NCBI RefSeq assembly: GCF_030272615.1
Contig: NC_081413.1
Span: forward strand, 717,921,867 to 717,985,866
From: Cryptomeria japonica
Lineage: Eukaryota > Streptophyta > Pinopsida > Cupressales > Cupressaceae
DNA length: 64,000 nucleotides
Reading direction: 5' to 3'
In this document: positions 22,212 through 34,577 of the stretch, in pieces
Numbering within the stretch: the stretch's first letter is position 1
Layout: every line of letters begins with the position of its first letter
The notes under the pieces: model-generated
What the model saw: the letters and a program-made list of their open reading frames with translations, nothing else
The model's database searches: none
Told to the model about the DNA's origin: nothing
Made by a program: the position numbers and the translations under genes

Positions 22212-24496
22212 TATTATTTATTTTTATTTTTAATTATATGATTTAAGCTATTTGAGATTTTGACTATAGTCTAAATATTAATTAATATTTAAGATTGGAA
22301 GTAATAAATTATTTAATGGTTAATTTATTTAATTTTTTTTTCTATTGGCGAGTATTTAATTAAAAGTAACTATAGTTCATAATGTATTCAATAATAATTC
22401 CTAAAGGGCTATAGTTTAAATACTAATATTTATTTGGCTGCATGGTAATTATACCTTGGGATATTAAAATATATTTATCCCACCTACTTATAATATATGT
22501 TAATATTTCCTACCTACCCTATTCTCCTATTGGAGGATTTTATTTTGGGGAAACCATAGGATATGGGAAAAATATTCCAAAATGGAATTATCCTATTGGT
22601 TGGTTTTCTAGGGTTTCTTGTTTATTGTTTCCTTGTAATGGATTCCCTATGACTATTTATGGGTTCCATTCTTTGGCTTTGGATTCTCGGTGGATTGCTT
22701 GGACTGGGTTTAGAAGAGATTTGGGTTTTTATTTGGATTGCAAAACTTGTGGGCTCTCCTTCAGCTACCTACCATCACATGGGTTGCAGGTTGGAGACCA
22801 TACCCTTGTTGTTTATCTTTGTTTTCATTGTCTACAAGTGTTTACTATGTGAATGTTTTGTGTGGGGAATAAGGAAATATTTTATTTTATTTTCTCTATT
22901 CTTAATGGAAATGATTGGGAATTCCATGGGTTATGAGATCTTTATTTGGAGGAAAGTTTGGAAGTTATCTTTTATGTGGTTGTCGTGAATCCATGAAATG
23001 GGATTTCTATGTATTGAGATTTCTTCTATTTACTATGTGATTGTATTTGATTATTGTTGTTTCATAGATTTATTTCATGTTGTTAAAGATTTAAGGGAGT
23101 TTGTGGAGTTAAGAGGAGAGAGCCTTGTGAGCTTCTAGTCTGGCCTTGTCGTGAGGAAGACTCACATAACTCATCTCCTTCTGAGACATTTTATATTCCC
23201 CATTTTTTAATGTTCTTTTATGTTCAGAATAATTTTATTGTTTGTATTTATATTTGTGTTGAGTCTATTTCATGATTTGGATTCAAGATTTGGTGTTAGA
23301 TGGTTTTTTGAACTTGCTGGAGATGTTTTTCCCTCCAGAAATCTGCATTATGTTTTCAATTAGAGTTCCTTGGCTGAATTTTATTATTTTATGTTGTTCA
23401 AATATTCTTAAAGTTCATTTCATGCTGATTCCAACAAGTATAAATGTGTCATATTTGGCTCATTATGTTTCAAGCAGTTTTGATCCCACACTTTAGCAGT
23501 TTTCTACAAAATTTGCACTCTTTTTCCTATGTGCTAAGATAATCACCATATGAGCTAAAATAATCACCATATGTGCTAAAAAATCACCCATATGCACTAA
23601 AAGATAAGTCATATGTGCCACTTCAATGAATGTATGCACCAATGTATGTATTTTTAGGGTTTTATCTAGTTTGAGGTATGTTTGATGTCAGTTGGATTTT
23701 GGGTCGTACCAAAGGATTTTTTAGGGCATTTATGATGTTGTCTTATATTTATTTATGATTTTTAAAGTCTTTATATGATTCATTTTCATGTTTTATATGC
23801 ATTTTACTCCATTTGAGTTGTTTGTGTTTCCTCTCTTGATGATGCGCCAAGAGAGAGATTGAGATTCTTGTGATTATGCGCTAGCAAGTGGATAGGCCTT
23901 GCTAAGATTATTTGATGACTCATTTCAGATTTTATGGAATTTATTATGGCCTTGATATGTTGATTTTTCTAAGAGGATCATTGGTTTTTGGTTCTCATGT
24001 TGTGACCTTTCACATGTTTCAAGATTATGAGATGAGATTGTTGGTTGCATATGGATTGTTTATGATTTCATATTTATGTATGTTCTCATATTTAATTACG
24101 ATTCTAGAGCCTCTTGTGTTGTCATGTTTGAGACCATGTTAAGGGGGAGTAGGCTTCCTCGTGATGACCAGGGTCATGAGAGATAGGCTTGCATGAGGTT
24201 CCTTGTTAGAATGCATGAAGTGTACACCACCAGGATGCATTGGGAGTTTATCATGTTATTGTAATCAAGTGGAAACTTAATAATAAAATTATGGGTTTGG
24301 GAAATTCATTAATAAGATAATTAATTGATTTGAGCCTCACGACTTAGTCCTAGGGAGGATGTTTTAGGATAAGTATGAGAAGGCTGTGAAGACGATAAGC
24401 TAATCTCCCTTAGTCTCTCATAGGTTAAGATGGCTCCACATGTCCATTAGGCTAAGAGCCTTATGTTATGTGTTATGTGGATGGCATGTGATGACA
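22212..24496. other. F segment 2, non-coding
   Basis: Continuation of solo-LTR-like F after element C. It is AT-rich at the start, then holds a T-rich stretch with several weak open frames of up to 136 codons that resemble no family. Phrases such as 'cattatgcgctag' recur with segment 1. A TAAGGGGGAG word at 24140-24149 looks like a PPT, but no LTR starts after it. I see no gene. Confidence 0.6.
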
Positions 24497-24501
24497 CTCC
24501 A

Positions 24502-27500
24502 TGTAATGCCCCTACCTTGGTCGGACTTGTAAAACCTGTTTGACCTTGATTGACTTCCTATGTGGCATTCTTGAATGGTAGGTTAACCATGATGCAATGT
24601 GTAGTTTAGATGATATAAATAATTGTGCATACCTATTATTGTTCTTTTGCATCGATTCTTGTGTAAATGTAATTGTTTTCTAACTCTTGTGATAAATCTC
24701 GAGCTAACGCCTTCATTGAATATGTATATGTATATTTATGCTTGCATGATTCATGGGTGCAGGAGATTGCAGGTACAACACCGCCTAGGGTGAGGTTCAT
24801 CTCCTTCGGGATTCGCAGGTTTGAGTAAACCTCCTCCATCCACAGAATTCGGATTTGGGGGTCATAAAACTCTCATCTTGCCTTAGCCATGGTCAGGTGA
24901 GCATCGTGTGTGTGGTTTGTGGGGCTTTCTTTTCATTAGGTTGCATGTCGTGTGATTGGTGGACTTCCTTGGTTTACGTGCCTTGCGCAGGGTAAGTGGA
25001 GTTTGTTATCCTAAGCATTTAATCCAATTTAATGTGAGGATGTACGCATTTGTAATTTGGAAATTTAAAATAGGTAGTTTTGTTTTATATGATTAATCGT
25101 TAATTTAAGAGATCGCTTTATTTATATTTGTAGCAAGCTTAAGCATCTAAATTGAAATGATGTGTTCATTTACGCATTAAAAGTTGAGGAATTAAAATAA
25201 ATAGGTTCCTTCATGAGATCAGTCATTTATTAAAAAAGGGTCGCTTTATTATGTTGTAGCGAGTTAATTTAATAGTTAATTTTAAATAATGAAATTCAAT
25301 TAGTTATGCATTTTTAGAAAGGAAAGATTTAAAGTCATGGGGAAATAGAAATAAATTTATCATTTTCGCATTTTGGAAAAGAAAGGGGTAATTTTATTAT
25401 TTAAAAGAAATTATTCTTTTTACTTGTAAAGTTGATATGGTATAAAGGATTGATTTTTGGAAATTTAAATTAACCTAAATACCTTACCCTTGTTAACAGT
25501 TCAAAATATAAATGTTGGCTAAAGTAATATGGAGAAATTAAAATTAGAACTAAATAAGAAATAGAAACATTTTAATTTTAATTAGAAAAGCGAATAAGAT
25601 GTATTGAATAGTGGAAAGGAATGATTTCCATTTTGATTTTCTTTTATTTTAAAAAATAAAAAATAAATGGCTAAATTCGAAATTGAAAATTAGGTCAAAA
25701 AAAAGAGAGGTTCTCATTTAACCTGGTTTTTGAAATATTTTTGGGGGTTCTCTTTTTGGGATCTTTTAGAAATGGAGGTGGGAAAAATTTTGGAGAAAAT
25801 GGAGTTTTGCTTTGAGTTGTAGGTGGAGCTCTCCTTCAAGTCATGCTCGGAATGCGTTATGAGGTAGGATTCCAACCTACCCTTTTTGTTATTGTTGGAT
25901 CAAGAATAAAAATTGGTGATTGAATGTTCTCCATGAAATGCTGAAAAGAAAAAGAAATAATAATACCCATGAATGTTCTTAAGATTTAGTTTTCAGTTTT
26001 GTTGAAAGCTTGGTTGTTCTTGGATTTTAGATTTGTCATGGTTTCTTGGACTTTTTGAAAGAAGAAAAATCTTCCCCAATCTATTGCTTAAATATTCTGG
26101 AAAAAAATAAGAAAGGATAAAAATAAGAAAATAAAAATATCAAATAAATGGCTATGGCTGTGACTGTGTAAGGTTTTTCTTTCAGTATCCTCATTCAAAA
26201 AAAATTTGTCTTAGGCTTAAACTATGAATCTTCCATATATATTAAAAAAAAAATGTATATAAAAAAAAAAAATATAATCAAAAAAATATATTAGCGGCTA
26301 GGGTTGGAAGGCGGAGGAGCCGAGGGCTCTACCCGCGCCCTCCTCCCCACAGGCCGCAAGGACCTGCAGCCACTAAGTGGGCTGCAGGGATCCCTGCGTC
26401 CACTATGGCAGCAGGGTAAAACCTGCGACCACAGTGTCCGCAGGGAAACCCTGCGTCCACAGCGGCCCGCAGGGGGAAATCCTTGTGCACAGCAAGGCAG
26501 CGAGGGAGACTGTGGGGTTTCCGCCTCTTCCGGGTTGGAAGGTGGGCCCCGCCCCCCCTCCCTTTTTTTTTAATTTTAGTTTTTTTTTTTAGTTTTTTTT
26601 TATTTTATTAGTTTAAAAAAATATATATATATAAAACATATTAATACTATAAAATAAGAAAAATGAAAAAAATGATTTTTATGACAGTGTTTTTTTTTTT
26701 AAATATAGTTCTTAGTTAATAGTTAATTTGTTTTATTAATGCATATATTTAATGTGAAGGTTCATATATGTGTTAATAAATAATGAAATTTGGAATTTGA
26801 ACGTTATTAAACAACATTTTTAATATATATGATTTTTAAGGAAATTTATATAAATATATTGAATAGTAATTAATAACTGGTAATTTTTAATTAATACAGT
26901 ATTCAGGAAACACATAGTGATACTATCTGAGCATTCTGTGAACTTAGAAATGGGAATCGAAAATGTTAAAGTATTTTAAGTTCGTCATGGAAATTTTGGA
27001 AACTCAACTGATATGCCAACAAGATCACCAGAAACTTAATAATGCGTCGATTGGAAGAAAATGATACCTTCTTTTAGTAAAATAAATAGTTTAGTTATTT
27101 CTTCCCTGATGATGTGAAATAGATAATGGAAAAGATGGCAAGTTTATTTTATGTTTTCGCTTGAGTTAAGTATTGGCAAGGCTTCGCTAGGTTTGTTTTG
27201 GACTCTGTCATCTGTTTACTTGTGTTGGTCATGGCTGGCTACGTCCCTAGTCAGAGTAGCGTCCGTCATTTGAACCTGCAATTGCTTGAAGTGTTCAGTT
27301 GGACCCGCTTCAAAAGGGATCATTATGTAAATTCTGACCGAGATGTCTATTGTATATTGGTGGTGTTCGCCTAAGTGGCAAAGATGTAAAAGTATGTGAT
27401 TATGTAAGTTCCTAACTATATTAAATGCTAGAGGGGTCTTGCAGTTGAGCAGACCCAGAGATGTAGCCCCTTAGGGGTGAACTCCGAGATCATATCTGTG

Positions 27501-28964
27501 TTATGCGATGTTTTAGCTTCCTTTGTTTCATGATTTAAGTTATCATGTATGGTTGTTATCTTGTATAAGTGTATGGTGGAAATTTAATGAATTTAAATCA
27601 AAGTGCATAAAATTATTCATCTTGGAAATTGTAGTAATTAGGTTCATAAAACATTGTAAGTATGATTATGGAAAAGAATTTGGTTTATGTTAATTAAAGG
27701 AAATAATGGTGGAAAGAATCTCATTAGGATGCCTTCATTGTTTTAGCTTGATATAAGTTGGTAATTTGAACGAATGTGAAAGGGAAACAACATTAGAATT
27801 AATGTTATAAATCCTAAATTGAAATTTAAAGGATGAACCTCATATAGGTATTTACTTTTTTATCTTAGTTAATGAGCATTGTCATGTTAGTTATATGTCA
27901 CTATATTGGATGAATTTATTTAGTTATTTATGTTATAATCTTAACAAATAATCTTTATCAGATTAATTTTATAAATGGGTGAACTCAACTAGTTATCCAT
28001 AATTATAACCCTTATAAAAGAATTCTCTTTATGTTGCTAAAATTGAACTGAAAAGGGAAGTATTTGTATAGTTGTTTATATCTTAATCTTGGTAAATGTA
28101 TATTTCCATATTAACTTCATTTAACTAAAAAGAGTGACACGCAACAAGATAGTTATATTCTAATCCTAATGGAAGAACGTCACTACAAACTTATATTTTA
28201 ATCCTATAATGATGAATATCATCTTGCTAACTATATGTTAATTTAAAGGAATAACTCATGTGTTCCTAAACCATTTTCACCTTAATGAATTTAGATCATC
28301 TATTAGCAATATTAAAACTTCAATGAATGAACCCTATGGCTAATTGCATTCTATCCTCCATAAAGAAACTACGACTCTTTAGTTTGGTTATGCTTAAACT
28401 TTAATGAGGGAACCTCACTCTAATAATGGTAGTTTAATCCTCAATGAATGAATCTCACCCTATTAGCCATACTTTTAATTATAAAGGATGATAACAATTG
28501 TGGTTGGTTGCCTTAAACCCAATGAATGAACTTCATTATATTAAACGCTTTGATCCTTTTGGGAGGCCTCTTAATGTAATTATGATTTAAAGTGCAACGA
28601 GTAAATAACCTCGCGATGGTCTCCTATCCACCTGATATAAATGAACGCTTCCTAAAATTCTAAGATGTCATATCATTGAACATATATATAATCATGTCTT
28701 ATGCATTATCTCGCAATTAAGATATCCGGCTTATTGGATCAATTGACGCGAGTTGAGTTAGGTGTAAGGTTACGTAATCATGTTGGGAAACTCCTTAGGT
28801 TCGTTTAGCCTTCTGCTGTGTTATCTAGTTTTAGATAACTCCAAAATTATCTTAATGTTGTAACTAATCAGTAATACTCTTAAATATTATAAAAAAATTA
28901 AATTTACACTCTATTCGAGTGTTTTTAACTTAAACCCTCAGGGGTTTCCTGGCAGGGCATTACA
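24502..28964. mobile_element. Element D: solo LTR, about 4.5 kb, inside F
   Basis: Starts TGTAATGCCCC, ends GGGCATTACA, and is flanked by perfect TSDs ctcca (24497-24501 and 28965-28969). There is no internal LTR pair, PBS, PPT or coding domain, so a solo LTR is the simplest reading. Plant gypsy elements with LTRs of several kilobases are known. It contains a sharply GC-rich block near 26290-26570 in otherwise AT-rich DNA, and near 27190-27500 a less AT-rich stretch that could hold the LTR's transcription signals. Confidence 0.75.
26363..26474. repeat. Tandem array of four GC-rich hairpins
   Basis: Four adjacent imperfect units each begin CCTGC and close with GCAGG: 26363-26388, 26392-26416, 26422-26444 and 26449-26474. 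Each folds on itself; the first has a stem of 12 pairs with one bulge. The middles share 'ccac'. A fifth, degenerate unit may follow. A frame of 89 codons runs through it but looks like a by-product of high GC. Confidence 0.8.
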
Positions 28965-28969
28965 CTCCA

Positions 28970-30285
28970 ATCCTACATGTGTTCCCTTTTATGATCTTAT
29001 GACTATGCCTTGTTGATTGATATGCCTCTGGAAGTTTCTTATTATGGTTGTTTATGTTGGTTGTATTTGCTCCATGTTGACAGTGTTGTTGTAATCTTGT
29101 CTTTTGGTATTAAGTGTCAACCTATATGTAGAGTGTGTGTTGGGACCCTATGTCATCTCCTAGCATGGGGGGTGGTTCCATGTGGTCGGGTGGTTGGTTC
29201 TTTTTACCATTGGGTTTTCCCCTTGTTGGTGTTCTTTCTTGCGTGGAAGTAGATTTATCATCATGATGAATTATGGATGCTATTGTAGAAGATTTATATA
29301 TTGGATATAATATTTTAAGAGCTGAATTTATTCTTGTAATGATCATAAAATATTTAGGATATGGATGAGCTATGCTCTTGTTATGAAATTCATGTATTTT
29401 TAATGGTGTATGTAATCTAGATGATGTCTTGGATTGAAGCCTATGAATATAATGTAATTGTGAAATTTATAATTGATGTTATGTAATAAGATTTGAAAGA
29501 GGAAGTGATTCATATAGATTTCTATTCTTGCAATGGTTTCATATTGGATAGATCTTGTTCATGTTTGTATTAAGTGTTACTTGGAAAGATGTGGGAGAAT
29601 GAGCCCTTTAGTAGATGCCAATGTGATAATGAAAATTAGATGGTAGAATGAACATAAGTAATGATCATGGCATAAATAATATCATTCTTAAATGTGGTTT
29701 TCACTGATGTTAGTGCATTGAAATGTTAGGTATACTTGCATAGCATATCAATGGTTAATTGGTAATGGCATTAGGACCTTGTATTAAGCATATAGGATGC
29801 ATTAAGGATTAAGAATCATATTAGGATGTAAGAATCTCATAAATGAAATGTATGTGTTAAAATGAATGTATTCCATGTTCTACATTTGGTGAAAGATAAG
29901 CATGTTGGTTCCATAATAAACTTAGGGATATGGATGGTAAAGGAATTGTAGGAACATATGGAATTGGAGCTTAAAATTAACCTTAGTTATGGGATTGATC
30001 TTGCATAGATATCATGTAATTTAAGGAATTAAAGGATTGCCTATCATAAGGTAGGAAAGCATTTAGGATTATGTAATATAAAAAGAAATATTAAGTGCAT
30101 TGCATATATGTAGATGATTAAAGAATGTATCAAGAATTGTATATCATTTAGTAGGAGATTAATTCTAGGATAGAATGCATCGATAAACATGTATTTGAAT
30201 ATCATCTTAATGGAGATAGTAAATGCTTTTCATATGGGCATGATGGAATAGTAATGGTTTTAAGATTAGGAAATAATGAATAGAT
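28970..30285. other. F segment 3, non-coding
   Basis: AT-rich continuation of F between D and E, full of 'attaagg', 'gcattaagg' and 'gaatgtat' words. I see no gene; the frames at 29010-29252 and 29122-29346 have no family resemblance. Confidence 0.6.
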
Positions 30286-30290
30286 GTTAT

Positions 30291-31751
30291 TGATAACTCA
30301 ATGATGAATGCTGAGTACCAAACTGGTACTGAGAGGGGGGGGGTGAATCAGTATAGGTACAAAAACTTTTTCCTAATCGGTTTGATTGCAGACTATAAAT
30401 TACTGGCAATCTCTAACACCGGTTCAAACCAGACTACTACCAGTTAAACATAGTGCGACTGTGAAAGACATGAACTCGTCAAACTTCTTAGCTTTCCACA
30501 CAACCTACTTCCTCATTTCCATTTTTTCCTTATGCATAAACATATAATCTATCATAAAAAATGTAATAACTTACTAGTATAACATGATTCACCACTTGAT
30601 AGAGAACAACAAAGCATCACATGAAAGAGGCATCACACATGACACACATATTTTTTACGTGGAAACCCAACTGGGAAAAACCACGGTAGGGATGAATACC
30701 CACAAGCTGATTTGAACTCTTTTGAAGTCCGTTCTATTAGAAGCCTAGTCCGATTAAAGACTATTACAACAGGTTCTGTTACGAACCGATCCTGTTAGGG
30801 ATCACCCGGTTAAGGGATGGCTAGAATACCCGGTTAGGGGTTAAACCCTATTAGAGGTTACCTTGTTAGATGATTTTATGAACTCAATGGCTTTGAGTCA
30901 CCCTGTTAAAGGATTTATAGCAAGCTGGTTAAAGCTACCCGGTTAAGGGATTTTCCATTTGTTGAAGTAGTTAAAGATCAACAGGTATTACAATGATCTG
31001 GTAATAGCACTCAATGCCAATGCAGATCCACTTTAGTTCCTTCCTTCTACACACATACTATGCAAGTATCAATCCTCTCATCTGGTCGAGCAAGAATCAC
31101 GCATCTCTGCACTTAGATACACACACAACATTTGCCAACAACCTCAACATGAAACATAACATCGACCTTATAGAACACAGATAGGTCAGCAGCATAAGCC
31201 CTAAACCCTAAACACTTAGGTTGAGAAATTGATCAGTTCAATCCTGACCATTAAATACTTTTCATTTGAATACAATGGTCTTGAACAGATCTCAAGACAT
31301 TCTCCATCATTTGCAAAGACTTCACACATTCCTGAGGTAGATAGGATCAATCTCCTTCATGCAAGATCCTTCACGTGCATGAGACTAATGTGGCAACATG
31401 ATCTGATCTTCATTATAATGCTAACTCATCACACAATGTCATTGGTTGAATCACACAGGCTTGGAACACTTCAATCGGAAACCCTGAAGCTAAGACTACC
31501 AACCGGTAGTCCTACCACATTCCATGTACCAGTTCTCATTCCGACATACCGATTTGGGTTCACAACATCATACCAGTTCACTTGGAAAAGCATACCGCTT
31601 CACTTATTGCACATATACTGGTTTACACCACCATACCGGTTCTCTTTGCCAATTGCTTAACTTCAATATATTGGTTCACTTCTTAGCATATTGGCATCAA
31701 TGACAACATACAATATTATCATGTCACCATTCTCTTGCACATATGCCAACA
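30291..31751 (-). repeat. 3' LTR of element E
   Basis: Pairs with 36074-37525. On the + strand both start TGATAACTCAATGATGAATG and end atatgccaaca. They contain the complement of the GGTTTTTCCC / GGGTTTCCACGT module and many accggt words. The C run near the start is the complement of TTCACCCCCCCTCTCAGT. Confidence 0.93.
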
Positions 31752-31752
31752 A

Positions 31753-31914
31753 TCTCCCCCTTTGGCATTGATGGCAATATACAAAGATATCACTTAGCAT
31801 CACATCTTCTCCCTATTGCTATAGATATCTTCCCCGCTTCACATCTTTTCCCCCTTTGACAACAATGCCAAAGTGGAGGCACACGCTTCCCTGTTCCACT
31901 ATGTTGCTCCCCCT
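31753..31914 (-). promoter_or_regulatory. Polypurine tract array of E
   Basis: On the minus strand the PPT AAAGGGGGAGA (31753-31763) precedes the 3' LTR. A second tract, CAAAGGGGGAAA, is at 31847-31858, and TTAGGGGGAG lies at 31906-31915. ATTGCCATCAATGCCAA (31762-31778) can pair with 31690-31706 inside the LTR at 15 of 17 positions. Confidence 0.75.
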
Positions 31915-31943
31915 AAGGAGTAGCATCCTTCATCACATCAATC

Positions 31944-33376
31944 CTAAAAAATATTAGACACTGTAATACCTGACCGATGTGGAGCACATACTTTTAGTTC
32001 ACCTCTTAGATAGGTAAAAGTAGCCTTCGGTAGAGGCTTGGTGAATATGTCTGCTAACTGCTCCTTAATGGGAACATGTTCCAATGCTACCTCTTTGTTC
32101 TGAACCTTTTCCCTCAAGAAATGATACTTGAGTTTAAAGTGCTTGGTTCTAGCATGTAAAACCAGATTCTTGGAAATGTTAATTGCACTTGTATTTTCAC
32201 AGAATATACTTGCCGGTTCAGATACAGGAACTTTGAAGCCATTCAATACATGCTTCATCCAAATAGTTTGGATACAGTTCATAAAAGCTGCAACATACTC
32301 CACTTATGTTGTAGACTGAGAGATACAACTCTACGTTTTACTCATCCACGAGACCAATCTACCACCGAGAAAGAATGCACCACCAGTTGTGCTCTTCCAG
32401 TCATATGCATTACCAGCCCAATCAACATCTGTGAACACTTTCAGGTTGAACCCATTATTGTATGGATACCATAACCCATAGTCAATAGTTCCTTTCAGAT
32501 ATCTAAGAATCCGCTTGACTACTACCAAGTGGGATTCTCTTGGGCTTTGCTGAAACCGAGCGGTAATACCCACTGCATGTGCAATGTTTGGTCTGCTATG
32601 CACTACATAATGCAACTTACCAACCATTGATCAGTATTCCTTCTCATTTACCAATGTTGAGTCATCTTCTTTTGATAGTTTACAACTGGTCACCATTGGT
32701 GTACCAACTGGTTTACTATCTTCCATGCCGAAGGTCTTCAACACCTCTTTGACATACTTGGACTGAGTAATAAAGATTCCATCTTTCATTTGTTGAATCT
32801 ACAGTCTAATGAAGAACTTAATCTCCCCTATGAGTGACATCTCAATTTCCTTCTTCATCTCATCGGCAAAATCATGACTCATCTTGTCATCTCCTCCAAA
32901 GATGATGTCATCAACAAATACTCATAGATCAGAATCTGATCTCCTTCTGATTTCAAGTAGATATTTCTATCTTCACTTATTCTTTCAAATCCAATCTTCA
33001 CAAGATGGGAGTGCAAGCATTCATACCAAGCTCTAGGTGCCTGCTTTAGTCCATACAAGGATTTATGTAGCCTACACACCATGTCACTATCTTCTGATAG
33101 GGAAAACCCATCTGGTTGCTCTATATACACCTCCTCTTCAAGTATTCCATTTAGAAATGCAGATTTTACATCCATTTGGTATACCAATCCTTTAAAAGTT
33201 GCATATGCAAGAGGCATATGAACTCCCTCCAGTCTGGCTACTAGAGAAAAGGTTTCTCCATAGTCTTCTCCTTCTTCTTGAGCATACCCCTTACACACTA
33301 GTCTGGCTTTGTTTCTTATCACTATCCCATCTTCATTCAGCTTATTTCTGAAAACCCATTTGGTACCAAGGACCAT
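31944..33376 (-). pseudogene. E reverse transcriptase and RNase H (broken)
   Basis: Copies element RNA into DNA and removes the RNA strand. The RT segment (33376-32879) begins [14 protein letters not shown], then [11 protein letters not shown], the catalytic-domain motif [10 protein letters not shown], and [12 protein letters not shown], all diagnostic of copia RT. The following VDD catalytic region is shifted out of frame near 32900 (the DNA still encodes it in part). A stop lies at 32635 where CGA (Arg) would be expected. RNase H follows (32627-31944) with FTDVDWAG, then ADIFTKPLP near the C-terminus. At least two frameshifts separate the pieces. Confidence 0.85.
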
Positions 33377-33983
33377 GTACCATTCTTTTCTATCTGATCA
33401 AGTTCCTCTTCCATTACATTGATCCAATCTTCATCTTTATTTGCCTCTTTCAATGATTTAGGCTCAAATTCAGAGATCATACATGAGTTTTCTCTGACCT
33501 TTCTTCTTGTAAGAATTCCTATATCTTTGTCTCCTATGATCTGCTTTGAATGACATACCTAGGTATAATCTTAACACCTTCCTCTTGCTTTTTTTCATCA
33601 TCCTCATCTTCATCAACATCTACTGGTGTAGGAGCACAGTTGTTGGTAGTGGGAAAATTTGCAACCAGTTCCCAGAAGGTTACTATCGGTTCATCTCCTG
33701 CATGCTCTCTACCGGTTTCCTCAGATTTCTCAAAGTTTTCATCAACCCTAACATTGATGCTTTCAACAATTCTCTAAGTCCTATTGTTGAAACATTTAAG
33801 GGCTTTGCTCTTAGTGGAATACCCTAGGAATATTCCCTCATCACATTTGGCATCAAACTTGCTCTAATGTTCACTCCTCTTGATATAACATTTACTACCA
33901 AACACTCTGAAGTAGCTTACCACTGGTGTCTTACCGGTCCATTACTCATAAGGAGTCTTATCCTTTTCTTTCTTGATGAGTAC

Positions 33984-34577
33984 TTAGTTCATTATGTAGA
34001 CTGCAGTGCTCACTGCTTCTCTCCAAAAGGTGTGAGTGACCTTTCCTTGGATCAACATAGTTCTAGCCACTTCAACCATAGTCCAGTTGTTCCTCTTTGC
34101 TAGGCCATTATGTTGTGAAGTTTGGGGGGCAGATAATTGCCTCTTGATGCCACTCTCTTCACAATATTTGTTAAATTCATCAGAAGTGAATTCCCCTCCT
34201 TGATCAGTTCTAAGGCATTTGATTCTTCTATAACTTTCCTTTTTTACCAGTGCTTTGAAGGCTTTGAACTTTCCAAAAGCTTCAGATTTGTCCTTCAAGA
34301 ATGTGACCCACATCATTCTTGAGCAATCATCTGTAAGAATCATAAAATACCTATCTCCCTACACACTCCTAGTCTTCATAGGACCACACAAATCAGTATG
34401 CACAAGATCAAGTAAATTGTTAGCAGCGAAAGATTTACCTTTGAAGGTTGAACAAGACATTTTCCCCAGTTGACACTCTTTGCACAAAGGATTTTCTAGT
34501 TTTCTCAGCACAGGTAATCCTCTGACTGCCTTGGTCTTACTAGCCTTCACAATAATATCAAAGTTTACATGGTAGAG
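33984..34577 (-). pseudogene. E integrase (broken, catalytic Glu replaced)
   Basis: Would insert the DNA copy into the genome. Upstream zinc-binding residues (the end of WTWHR, then CKECQLGKM) precede the core. The first Asp is in LVHTDLCGP, the second in CLRTDQGGEFT. The expected catalytic Glu of the ERKN motif is Lys here (GLAKRNN). Two stops interrupt: one at 34575-34577, after WTWHR, where CGA fits, and one between 34359 and 34343 where Gln is found in B. The frame is continuous with the Gag-protease part. Confidence 0.85.

Noticed and set aside
24140-24149. TAAGGGGGAG as PPT of F
   Set aside because: No LTR start follows and no matching LTR or PBS is found in F, so it is more likely chance or a relic.
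26304-26592. Frames of 71 and 89 codons in the GC island of D
   Set aside because: Open because of high GC content and no family resemblance; the hairpin repeat explains the sequence better.
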